This document shows positions 45,691 through 51,811 of a DNA stretch of 64,000 nucleotides, piece by piece. Origin of the DNA: Planctomycetaceae bacterium (lineage in GTDB: Bacteria > Planctomycetota > Planctomycetia > Pirellulales > Pirellulaceae); assembly GCA_020638995.1 (NCBI GenBank), contig JACKHM010000001.1, forward strand, positions 1,178,001 through 1,242,000, given 5' to 3'. The notes beneath the pieces are model-generated. The model searched no databases. It was not told the DNA's origin and saw only the letters and a list, made by a program, of their open reading frames with translations. Made by a program: the position numbers and the translations under genes. Position 1 is the stretch's first letter. Each line of letters begins with the position of its first letter.

Positions 45691-46704
45691 TCAGAGACGA
45701 ACCCACTCGCGAGACTCGCTGGCACGGAGAATGGCTTGATTCGTACGCAAAGTCTGTGTCGCCTCGTCCAGCGAGCAAGTCGGGGAGGCGTCGCCACACG
45801 TAGCGTCAAGGAATCGATTCGCCTGTGCGATAAACAAATCGTCTCGTTCAATGACATCACAAGGCTCGTCATGCCAGTCGGCACTCGGATCAATCTGCCA
45901 TCGCCAGCGTTGCGCGTGCGATTCAAACCGAGCCGTGCCACGCTCGCAGACAACGGTTATTGACGATTCGCAGGGCGCTTGATGCTGATTGAGACTGTAA
46001 GAGGCGAGAACATTCTTATGCCGCGCGATGACATTAACCGTATCTTCCACGTCGACGCCTTCGAGAACCTGATGGCTGCAATCTGCGGCGAGTCGATCAA
46101 TTGGACCAACGAGCCATTCTGCGGCATTTACTAGGTGAGTCAATGCGTCTTGTATCGCTCCTCCACCCGTCGCTCGATCGCGATAGTAGACCTCGCGGTA
46201 TGCCGGTCGATAGGTTGGAAAATGTTGTCCGGAGCACCCAATGACATGAACGGGCTGGCCAAACTTACCGGAATCGAGCGCCGATTTCATCGCAGCCAAG
46301 GCAGGGTGAACGCGCATGACGTACGCGGCCATCACGGTGATGCTCGATGCGTCCACGATTTGTTGCAACTCGTCCAGGCGATCGAAGTTGATGCTGAGTG
46401 GTTTTTCGATGAGCAAGTGACGATGTAACCGGGCAATTTCAATCGCCATTGGAATATGAAGATGGGCTGGCGTGCAGATTACGGCAGCATCAAAGTCCGA
46501 TGCGAGCGCTTCAGCCCAAGTGCCGAACACACCTGACAATCCATACTGCGCTGCTATACGAATCCGCAATTCGTCATTGATCTCGTAGATTGACACATCA
46601 GCACGATCGGTGCACTGAAAACAACGTAAATGCCGCTCGCCAATCGAACCGACACCAACGACAAGGACTCTCTGCCTGCGACGCATCGTGCCTCTTCGGT
46701 TCAT
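45691..46704 (-). CDS. Gfo/Idh/MocA-family oxidoreductase
   Basis: Protein of 337 residues. N-terminal Rossmann fold with VLVVGVGSIGERHLRCF for NAD(P), then AVICTPAHLHIPMAIEIARLHRHLLIEKPLS with the family EKP motif. The C-terminal alpha/beta substrate domain includes HVIGCSGQHFPTYRP, RATGGGAIQDALTHLVNAAEWL and VEDTVNVIARH. It is likely a dehydrogenase of a sugar or polyol. Start at ATG 46704 overlaps the aldolase stop as ATGA, so it is coupled to it; an internal Met at residue 7 is an alternative. With the aldolase and possibly the phosphatase it suggests sugar-acid catabolism. Confidence 0.92.
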   Translation of the reverse strand: MNRRGTMRRRQRVLVVGVGSIGERHLRCFQCTDRADVSIYEINDELRIRIAAQYGLSGVFGTWAEALASDFDAAVICTPAHLHIPMAIEIARLHRHLLIEKPLSINFDRLDELQQIVDASSITVMAAYVMRVHPALAAMKSALDSGKFGQPVHVIGCSGQHFPTYRPAYREVYYRDRATGGGAIQDALTHLVNAAEWLVGPIDRLAADCSHQVLEGVDVEDTVNVIARHKNVLASYSLNQHQAPCESSITVVCERGTARFESHAQRWRWQIDPSADWHDEPCDVIERDDLFIAQANRFLDATCGDASPTCSLDEATQTLRTNQAILRASESREWVRL

Positions 46705-47498
46705 TTGCCGAGCTGGTTGTTAAACGTAAATCCGAGCTTTGAGAAATCACTTTGCAGCCGCTCGAAGCCTTGCTTGAGTATCAAAAGGTCCGCTGCGTGA
46801 CATATGAAGCGAGCGCCTTGCTCGACAAGTTCGCTCGAGTGTTCCGGGCTGAATCCTACAGAGCCCCAATGTTTGCCATGGGACTTTGCGGCCTTCGCTA
46901 TCGCATCGCGAGCGTCCCGAATTGAAGGGTGATCGAACTGTCCAGGAATACCGGCGAGAATACTGAAGTCTCCCGGCCCCAGGAACAAAACGTCGACGCC
47001 TTCGACAGCAGCAATCGCGTCGACATGATCGATCGACTCGGGACTTTCAAGTTGGATCACCGTAAATGTCTGCTCGTTCGCTTCTCGCAAATAGTCGGTT
47101 AACGGCATCGTACAGTAAGGCATATCCGGGTTGCCGCCATCGATTCCTCGCGTTCCGAGGGGGGCGAACTTCGACCAACGAACAACCTCAGCGGCTTCTT
47201 CGGCATTGTCGCAACGAGGATACATTATTCCTTGCGCCCCCGCTTCCAAAATCCGTCCCATGCGCATGAACTCGCCTTTCGCAGGCCGGACCATGACGTC
47301 TGACGTCCCAACGCGGGCGGCACGAAGTAGCGTGTTTGCCGTTTCGACGCTGTGATGATGGTGCTCAAGATCGAGCCACAAACCATCGAACCCCATCAGG
47401 CTGGCAAGCTCATACATCGACGGATCGCTCAAGTGCAGCGTTGTTACTAACACTGGCTCGTTGCGGGACAGCTTTGCCTTGACGCGACTTTTTCTCAT
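46701..47498 (-). CDS. HpcH/HpaI-family aldolase
   Basis: Protein of 265 residues. The start at 47498 has AAAGGA five bases upstream; the frame is open further but without family similarity. HpaI-type class II aldolases split 2-keto-3-deoxy acids to pyruvate and an aldehyde. Visible features are GFDGLWLDLEHHHHSVE (His base), the metal ligands in FTVIQLESPESIDHVDAI (Glu) and VDVLFLGPGDFSI (Asp), and GAQGIMYPRC. It precedes the oxidoreductase gene with a four-base overlap. Exact substrate cannot be read; 2-keto-3-deoxy-L-rhamnonate-type acids are typical. Confidence 0.92.
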   Translation of the reverse strand: MRKSRVKAKLSRNEPVLVTTLHLSDPSMYELASLMGFDGLWLDLEHHHHSVETANTLLRAARVGTSDVMVRPAKGEFMRMGRILEAGAQGIMYPRCDNAEEAAEVVRWSKFAPLGTRGIDGGNPDMPYCTMPLTDYLREANEQTFTVIQLESPESIDHVDAIAAVEGVDVLFLGPGDFSILAGIPGQFDHPSIRDARDAIAKAAKSHGKHWGSVGFSPEHSSELVEQGARFICHAADLLILKQGFERLQSDFSKLGFTFNNQLGK

Positions 47499-47571
47499 TT
47501 CATTCCTTTGCGAGACTGGACTTGGTAAGACGTATTCGGAGGGGAGCAGTGTAACGCGTCGATTCACGGAA

Positions 47572-48243
47572 CTAACTCAAAGCGTCGAGCACCAGATCCG
47601 TGTCGGATAGATCCTCCAGCAGCAGATCGGGTCGATAATCGGCAAGTTGATTCATTGGATGCAAGCCAGTGGCGACGGCGAGGACTTTTACGTTGATTGC
47701 GCGCGCACACGTGATGTCGAGCGGCGTGTCTCCGATCACCCACGTTCGTCCGGGATCGAAATTGCCGTTGGCATGATTCTTGGCGGCCACCAGAGCTGCC
47801 TCGGCGACACCGTCGCGGTTTCGATGGTCGTCCCCAAAGCCACCGAATCTAAAATGCTCGAACAGCCCGAAATAGGACAACTTGATCCGAGCACCCTCTT
47901 GCAAATTGCCAGTGAGCAGTCCGACGCCGACCGCCTCACGTGATTGCAGCTGTTCCAAGAGGCTCAGCACGCCGTCCAAAACCCTTCCATCGCGTTGCGG
48001 TAAGTGGACTGGCAGGCGAGTAATATAACCATCGCGCAGCCGCTGCCAGTTTTCGGGAGAATCCTCGATTCCATGTTGCTCGAACAGGTTGGTACCGATG
48101 CCCCGATCGGTGCGACCGCTGAATGGGACCTGCGCTGGATTGTCGATTCCAAAGTCTTCGCGGAAAGCCTCAATCAGTGCCGTGCCACCGGCCCCACCGG
48201 TGTTAATTAAAGTTCCGTCGATGTCAAAAAGCAATGTGAGCAT
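47572..48243 (-). CDS. HAD-family phosphatase
   Basis: Protein of 223 residues from the ATG at 48243. HAD motifs: I LLFDIDGTLINTGG (nucleophile and acid/base Asp), II GLLTGN, and IV WVIGDTPLDITCARA, with a helical cap between them (ALIEAFREDFGI... FEQHGIEDSPENW). It has the layout of phosphoglycolate-phosphatase-like enzymes (small C1 cap). It is probably a cytoplasmic phosphatase of a small sugar phosphate. It lies upstream of the aldolase-oxidoreductase pair with a 73-base gap, which could place it in the same transcript. The divergent riboswitch region begins beyond its start. Confidence 0.9.
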   Translation of the reverse strand: MLTLLFDIDGTLINTGGAGGTALIEAFREDFGIDNPAQVPFSGRTDRGIGTNLFEQHGIEDSPENWQRLRDGYITRLPVHLPQRDGRVLDGVLSLLEQLQSREAVGVGLLTGNLQEGARIKLSYFGLFEHFRFGGFGDDHRNRDGVAEAALVAAKNHANGNFDPGRTWVIGDTPLDITCARAINVKVLAVATGLHPMNQLADYRPDLLLEDLSDTDLVLDALS

Positions 48244-48402
48244 GAGCGAATTGTAACGAGTCGCCCAGCATCGCGTCGACGGGACGACCTGTCCGTTTGC
48301 GACTGACAAAATACCGAGAAGTTTTTTGACTTTGATCGGAAATCGAACTATTTATTTTAATGTCACCTCAATGATGTTTAGTTCGATGGACGGCAGCATT
48401 CA

Positions 48403-48515
48403 GCTTGCCACCCTCGAAAAAGGCAAACCGACCGCGAGGCCGGGGCGCAAAGCTATGGGTCTCCTGTTCAAGGCAGTGCTCGCTGTCTGGGAGATCGCCA
48501 AGCCGCCGCAGGATT
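48403..48515 (+). ncRNA. Cyclic-di-GMP-I (GEMM-I) riboswitch
   Basis: The conserved core is GGCAAACC at 48422-48429. Next comes a hairpin with CCG-a-CC / GG-c-CGG arms and a GCGA (GNRA) tetraloop at 48434-48437, then GGGGCGCAAAGC at 48442-48453. A second hairpin follows, in which TCTCC (48460-48464) pairs with GGAGA (48489-48493) and a bulged side near GATCGCC (48492-48498) looks like the tetraloop receptor. It ends in AAGCCGCCG. The base matching position 20 is G (48422) and the intercalating adenine is 48449, so the ligand should be c-di-GMP and not cGAMP. The closing P1 helix is not clear. It lies on the strand of the tad genes. Confidence 0.82.
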
Positions 48516-48542
48516 GGTTCTCGTCTCTACTCTTATGGAGAG

Positions 48543-48574
48543 AGCTGAAGTGCGTATTTGGGCAGCCGTCAGCT
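48543..48574 (+). ncRNA. Hairpin after the riboswitch
   Basis: AGCTGA (48543-48548) and TCAGCT (48569-48574) form a six-pair stem whose 20-base loop contains GGGCAG (48560-48565). It is 28 bases after the aptamer and may belong to its expression platform. Confidence 0.4.
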
Positions 48575-48727
48575 TTGTGACTACTCAGCGAACGGAACAC
48601 GTTCCTTTCAGCCCCTCTCCTTCAACATTCATGATGGATCACTATGGCACGGCAACTCGCGTTGCACACCGAAGTGAGCAGCATGTTTCGCATGAACCTA
48701 AACGGAGGGCAAGCATCGCAGCTTAGT

Positions 48728-48859
48728 GGTTCGGTACACGAACCAGATTCACCGGGCAGATGAATCTGGTTCGTCGCGAAGTCCGCCGGGGCAGACGGAC
48801 CTCGCAAACTTGGGCAGAAGCAACGGGGTGCCTCGGGCAGGGGCACCCCTTTTGTTTTT
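48728..48859 (+). ncRNA. Array of hairpins with GGGCAG loops ending in a terminator
   Basis: Three main hairpins occur in series. The first has a perfect 13-base stem (48739-48751 with 48761-48773) and loop CCGGGCAGA. The second has GCGA-a-GTCCG / CGGAC-c-TCGC (48776-48785 with 48796-48805) and loop CCGGGGCAGA. A small CTT/AAG hairpin displays GGGCAG at 48812-48817. The last is the terminator with loop TCGGGCAGG. Just upstream, GGTTCG (48728-48733) can also pair with CGAACC (48739-48744), which would compete with the first stem. No Rfam family that I know has this form. It could be a small RNA or an attenuator in the tad leader. Confidence 0.65.
48825..48859 (+). terminator. Strong intrinsic terminator
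   Basis: GGGGTGCC (48825-48832) pairs perfectly with GGCACCCC (48842-48849) around a nine-base loop, followed by TTTTGTTTTT. It closes the hairpin array and precedes the tad genes by about 380 bases. Confidence 0.92.
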
Positions 48860-49108
48860 CGAACGAAGTAACTGCGTTTGGCCTCGACGCCAGAGCTTCC
48901 CCGAACACTCTCGAACGCCGAATGCGGCGAAAGGAACGGCATTACACGACACGCAACTCATTCTCCACTTGCGCCCTCCTGAAGTTCACGGAAGTCAGGA
49001 AACAGGTCGATTGACTGACCCGTAAACAATTCGCGATGTGTTCGCTGTGCGCTGTCGCAAAGCTACAACTCGGGCGGAGATGTGGTCATTTAGCAACACC
49101 GGTTAAAG

Positions 49109-49231
49109 ATGGGCCTCGCTAATTGGAGAGCAAATCGCGCCACTCGCAAGAGAGCTCGCAACACCACAGCCGGATTTATGCTAGGTTTCATTTTGTGTGG
49201 TGGATGCTGCGGGGCAGTTCTTAGAGATTGA
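49109..49231 (+). CDS. Possible 40-residue membrane peptide
   Basis: An open frame of 40 codons with a basic N-terminus (WRANRATRKRARN) and a hydrophobic C-terminal half (AGFMLGFILCGGCCGAVL) ends 11 bases before the TadE start. Its form would suit a small membrane peptide. The ribosome binding site is poor (GGTTAAAG), so it may be a chance frame within the leader. Confidence 0.28.
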   Translation: MGLANWRANRATRKRARNTTAGFMLGFILCGGCCGAVLRD

Positions 49232-49242
49232 AGGCGGGTAAC

Positions 49243-49671
49243 ATGGCGATCCGGAAACGATTACTGGTTCACTTTCCATTGCGCCGACGTTCTCGACGAC
49301 TCGGAGCTGCAGCGGTTGAGTTAGCCGTCTGTTTACCAGTCATGGTCATCATCGTGTTTGGTGCGATCGAAGCCTCGAACGCCATTTATCTCAAGCAAGA
49401 GATTACGTCCGCCGCTTATGAGGCTGCGCGAACTGTCACGGCGAGCGGAGGTACTCAGGAGTTGGGAGAATCGCGATTTCATGAGGTTTCAAAGGCCCGG
49501 CATATCGACAATGCAACGATTGCCATTTCGCCTCGCGTTGATGCTTTAACCCCGCGTGGGACGCTGGTTACCGTTGCAGTGTCGGCTCGGGCAAATACAA
49601 ACTCATACGGGCCATCGCTGTATGACAATGTGCCGGCACTCACGTCAACCGTGAAAATGGTGCGTCAGTGA
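49243..49671 (+). CDS. TadE-family pilus assembly protein
   Basis: Protein of 142 residues from the ATG at 49243, with AAGGCGGG five bases upstream; a TTG at 49228 is less likely. The N-terminus is basic (RKRLLVHFPLRRRSRR), then GAAAVELAVCLPVMVIIVFGAIE, a prepilin-like segment with a Glu five residues into the hydrophobic helix, as in TadE/TadF minor pilins cleaved by TadV. The rest is a small beta domain with SAAYEAARTVTASGG. It is the first gene of a group with the TadG-like and second TadE genes, and acts at the inner membrane in Tad pilus assembly or a related surface apparatus. Confidence 0.88.
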   Translation: MAIRKRLLVHFPLRRRSRRLGAAAVELAVCLPVMVIIVFGAIEASNAIYLKQEITSAAYEAARTVTASGGTQELGESRFHEVSKARHIDNATIAISPRVDALTPRGTLVTVAVSARANTNSYGPSLYDNVPALTSTVKMVRQ

Positions 49672-49688
49672 TGACTTCGTTGTTCTGA

Positions 49689-50939
49689 ATGTTGATGCAT
49701 AAAGTGAAAACGGCAATGATGACTTCGAGAATGCGGGACCGGCGACGGCTTGGTAGTGCAAAGCGGAAAGGCGCGATGTTGCCTCTGATCGCGGTGATCA
49801 TCACAATTCTTCTGCTGATGAGCGCTTACTCCGTTGATGTGGGGTACATGCATCTGGTACGGACAGAACTGCGAGTCGCCACCGATGCGTCAGCCAAAGC
49901 TGGCGCCGAAGCGTTAGCACGGACGCAGAATGAAGCAGACGGCATCGCCGCGGCAATTGAAATCGCCAAACAAAACATGGTCGCGGGTGAACCACTGCTC
50001 CTTGCACCAGAGGACATCGTACTGGGCAGAGCCGTCCAGCGAGGGGATGGAAGTTGGGAGTTTCAAAGCGGGGCCACTCCATCCACTGCCCTTCAAGTGA
50101 CAGGACGTCGGACAGCTAACTCGAAGAGTGGACCAGTCCCGCTGTTTTTTGCCAGCATGTTCGGGTCTGCCGGATTTACACCGGTGCAGGCGGCGGTGGC
50201 GGCACATTTGGACAATGAAATCGTTCTGGCCGTCGACCGCTCGCATTCGATGGCGTTTGATAATTCCGGCATCGATTGGTCCTACGCTCCGAACAATCCG
50301 CTTCCTTCAATCCTCTCAAACCCCAGTAGCTATCAGAAGTGGCAGATTGACCTGACCTCTCCCCCGCACCCAACAGGTAGCCGCTGGACAGCGCTTGACG
50401 CCGCGATCGATACATTTCTGAACGAGGCGGGCAATGTATCTGTGTCACCTCGTGTTAGCCTGGTGACTTGGGCATCCGAGATTACATTGGCCAGCTATGA
50501 AGGCTCGCTCACTGGGCGTACGTCGCCCGCCAATACAGTCGATGTTGCTTTGGGAACGAAATACGACGACGTTCGCGACGCGATTGGGGCATATGGCACA
50601 GATGCAATGTTTGGCGGAACGGATATGGCCGGAGGCATTGACACGGCTGTTGGCGTACTCACATCAGGAAATGCTCGCCGACTCGCAAGCAAGACGATCA
50701 TCCTCATGACTGATGGTCAACAAACCGGTGGACGTGACCCTTTGCTCGCCGCAGCGGATGCCCGAGCGGCAGGTATTACCATCTTTACGGTGACGTTTCT
50801 CGACACTGCTGACCAAACCGTGATGAAACAAATTGCAACACAGACCGGTGGCCGCCACTATCATGCGTCGAACGCCGAAGACCTCAAGAACGCATTTATC
50901 GAGATTGCTCGTGATTTGCCAGTTGCTCTTGTGCAATAG
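49689..50939 (+). CDS. TadG-like pilus protein with von Willebrand A domain
   Basis: Protein of 416 residues. The N-terminus is the TadG/Flp-type membrane segment (KRKGAMLPLIAVIITILLLMSAYSVDVGYM) followed by VRTELRVATDASAKAGAEALAR, which matches the Flp-Tad pilus-associated N-terminal domain. From residue 177 a von Willebrand A domain starts, with a complete MIDAS D-x-S-x-S at 183-187 (DRSHS), the Thr loop in MFGGTDMAGGID and the Asp in LMTDGQQTGG. The domain probably binds a ligand or partner through a metal. It begins 17 bases after the TadE stop and so is co-transcribed. Located in the inner membrane with its domain outside. Confidence 0.9.
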   Translation: MLMHKVKTAMMTSRMRDRRRLGSAKRKGAMLPLIAVIITILLLMSAYSVDVGYMHLVRTELRVATDASAKAGAEALARTQNEADGIAAAIEIAKQNMVAGEPLLLAPEDIVLGRAVQRGDGSWEFQSGATPSTALQVTGRRTANSKSGPVPLFFASMFGSAGFTPVQAAVAAHLDNEIVLAVDRSHSMAFDNSGIDWSYAPNNPLPSILSNPSSYQKWQIDLTSPPHPTGSRWTALDAAIDTFLNEAGNVSVSPRVSLVTWASEITLASYEGSLTGRTSPANTVDVALGTKYDDVRDAIGAYGTDAMFGGTDMAGGIDTAVGVLTSGNARRLASKTIILMTDGQQTGGRDPLLAAADARAAGITIFTVTFLDTADQTVMKQIATQTGGRHYHASNAEDLKNAFIEIARDLPVALVQ

Positions 50940-50999
50940 GTATCGCAAGTATCCCGAGTTGAATTTTGTAACATTGTCCTGACGAGATCATCAAAACTG

Positions 51000-51452
51000 A
51001 TGGATTCAACAAGTCAGAAAATTCTAACACCGTCACGACGTCGTCGCGCTCGCCGCAATGCGAGGTTTGGGCATGTCACCGTGGAAATGGCATTTGCGCT
51101 ACCCGTGGCGTTTGCCTTTTTTTGGGGCTGCGTCGAAGTCACTCGCATGAATACTCTCGCGAACGCAGCGGAAAATGCAGCCTACGATGGCGCCCGAATG
51201 GGGATGATCCCGGGCACGAGTGCGAAGAATGTGAGCGGTGCCACAAAAGAATTGCTCGATGCTGCCGGAGTGCAATATGCGACCATCGATGTCACGCCTT
51301 CCGTAATCACGGAACTTACGCTTGAAGTAACAGTCACGGTGTCCGTACCACTCAACCAGAATCACTGGGGTGTGAATTTCTACGGGGCCGACAAGACCAT
51401 AATCCGACAGTGTACGTTGACGCGCGAAATGTCTTTTGCCCGCGGTTCGTAG
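51000..51452 (+). CDS. Second TadE-family protein
   Basis: Protein of 150 residues. It has a basic N-terminus (SRRRRARRNARFG), then HVTVEMAFALPVAFAFFWGCVEVTRM with the Glu of the prepilin motif, and a region that parallels the first TadE (NAAENAAYDGARMGMIPG). The C-terminal half has LTLEVTVTVSVPLNQNHWG. It is a minor pilin-like component and possible partner of the first TadE (a TadE/TadF pair). It lies 60 bases after the TadG-like gene in the same orientation. Confidence 0.86.
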   Translation: MDSTSQKILTPSRRRRARRNARFGHVTVEMAFALPVAFAFFWGCVEVTRMNTLANAAENAAYDGARMGMIPGTSAKNVSGATKELLDAAGVQYATIDVTPSVITELTLEVTVTVSVPLNQNHWGVNFYGADKTIIRQCTLTREMSFARGS

Positions 51453-51811
51453 GAGATCTTGCACGCGGCGTCTTGCCGTCTCGACGCGACCGGGATTGTC
51501 CTGTCCTTCTACAAAACCACCAATATTGGCAACCACAGCTTCCTCAGTTCTCCAGCTTCGCACCGCGACGACTGGAACCCAGCCAATCCCTCCAATCCCT
51601 CGCGACAATCCGATCAGATCCAATGGCACGTTGCAACGCGGGGACTCCCCCCTCACGCGTGTGCATCTAACGAAATGATCTTTCAGCGAGCGGTCGATTC
51701 TGGTAACTACCCGTCGCTGGAACTCTCATTCGAGACTACGGCAGAGCGGGCTCAGCGACATCAATCCGTCAACGCGGCCCGAATCGATTCATTTTGTAGG
51801 GAAGCAATGCC
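51453..51811. other. Gap before the DUF11 gene
   Basis: No clear gene. A short open frame from an ATG at 51675 (46 codons, ending SFCREAMP) overlaps the next start as ATGA and has some protein-like character, so a coupled leader peptide is possible. I see no terminator after the TadE gene, and transcription could run through. Confidence 0.35.

Larger units (their letters stand above)
48244..49242. other. Long leader region carrying riboswitch and hairpin array
   Basis: One kilobase between the HAD gene (minus) and the first tad gene (plus). It holds a cyclic-di-GMP-I riboswitch, a hairpin at 48543-48574, the hairpin array and terminator at 48728-48859 and a possible 40-residue gene, all listed separately. 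Between 48244 and 48400 I see an AT-rich stretch (48325-48380) that would suit a promoter. Nothing is recognised between 48860 and 49108. Confidence 0.5.

Noticed and set aside
48422..48422. Riboswitch of the GEMM-Ib (cGAMP) class
   Set aside because: I first read the base at position 20 as A. Alignment of the AAACC block with the known Vibrio and Geobacter aptamers as I recall them places G48422 at position 20, which fits c-di-GMP.
48644..48763. Short frame of 39 codons in the tad leader
   Set aside because: It ends inside the first hairpin loop and has no clear ribosome binding site, so RNA structure is the better explanation.
48739..48773. Inverted repeat as an IS end or attachment site
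   Set aside because: No transposase or integrase lies nearby and no partner copy exists in the window; the downstream terminator and repeated loops fit RNA.
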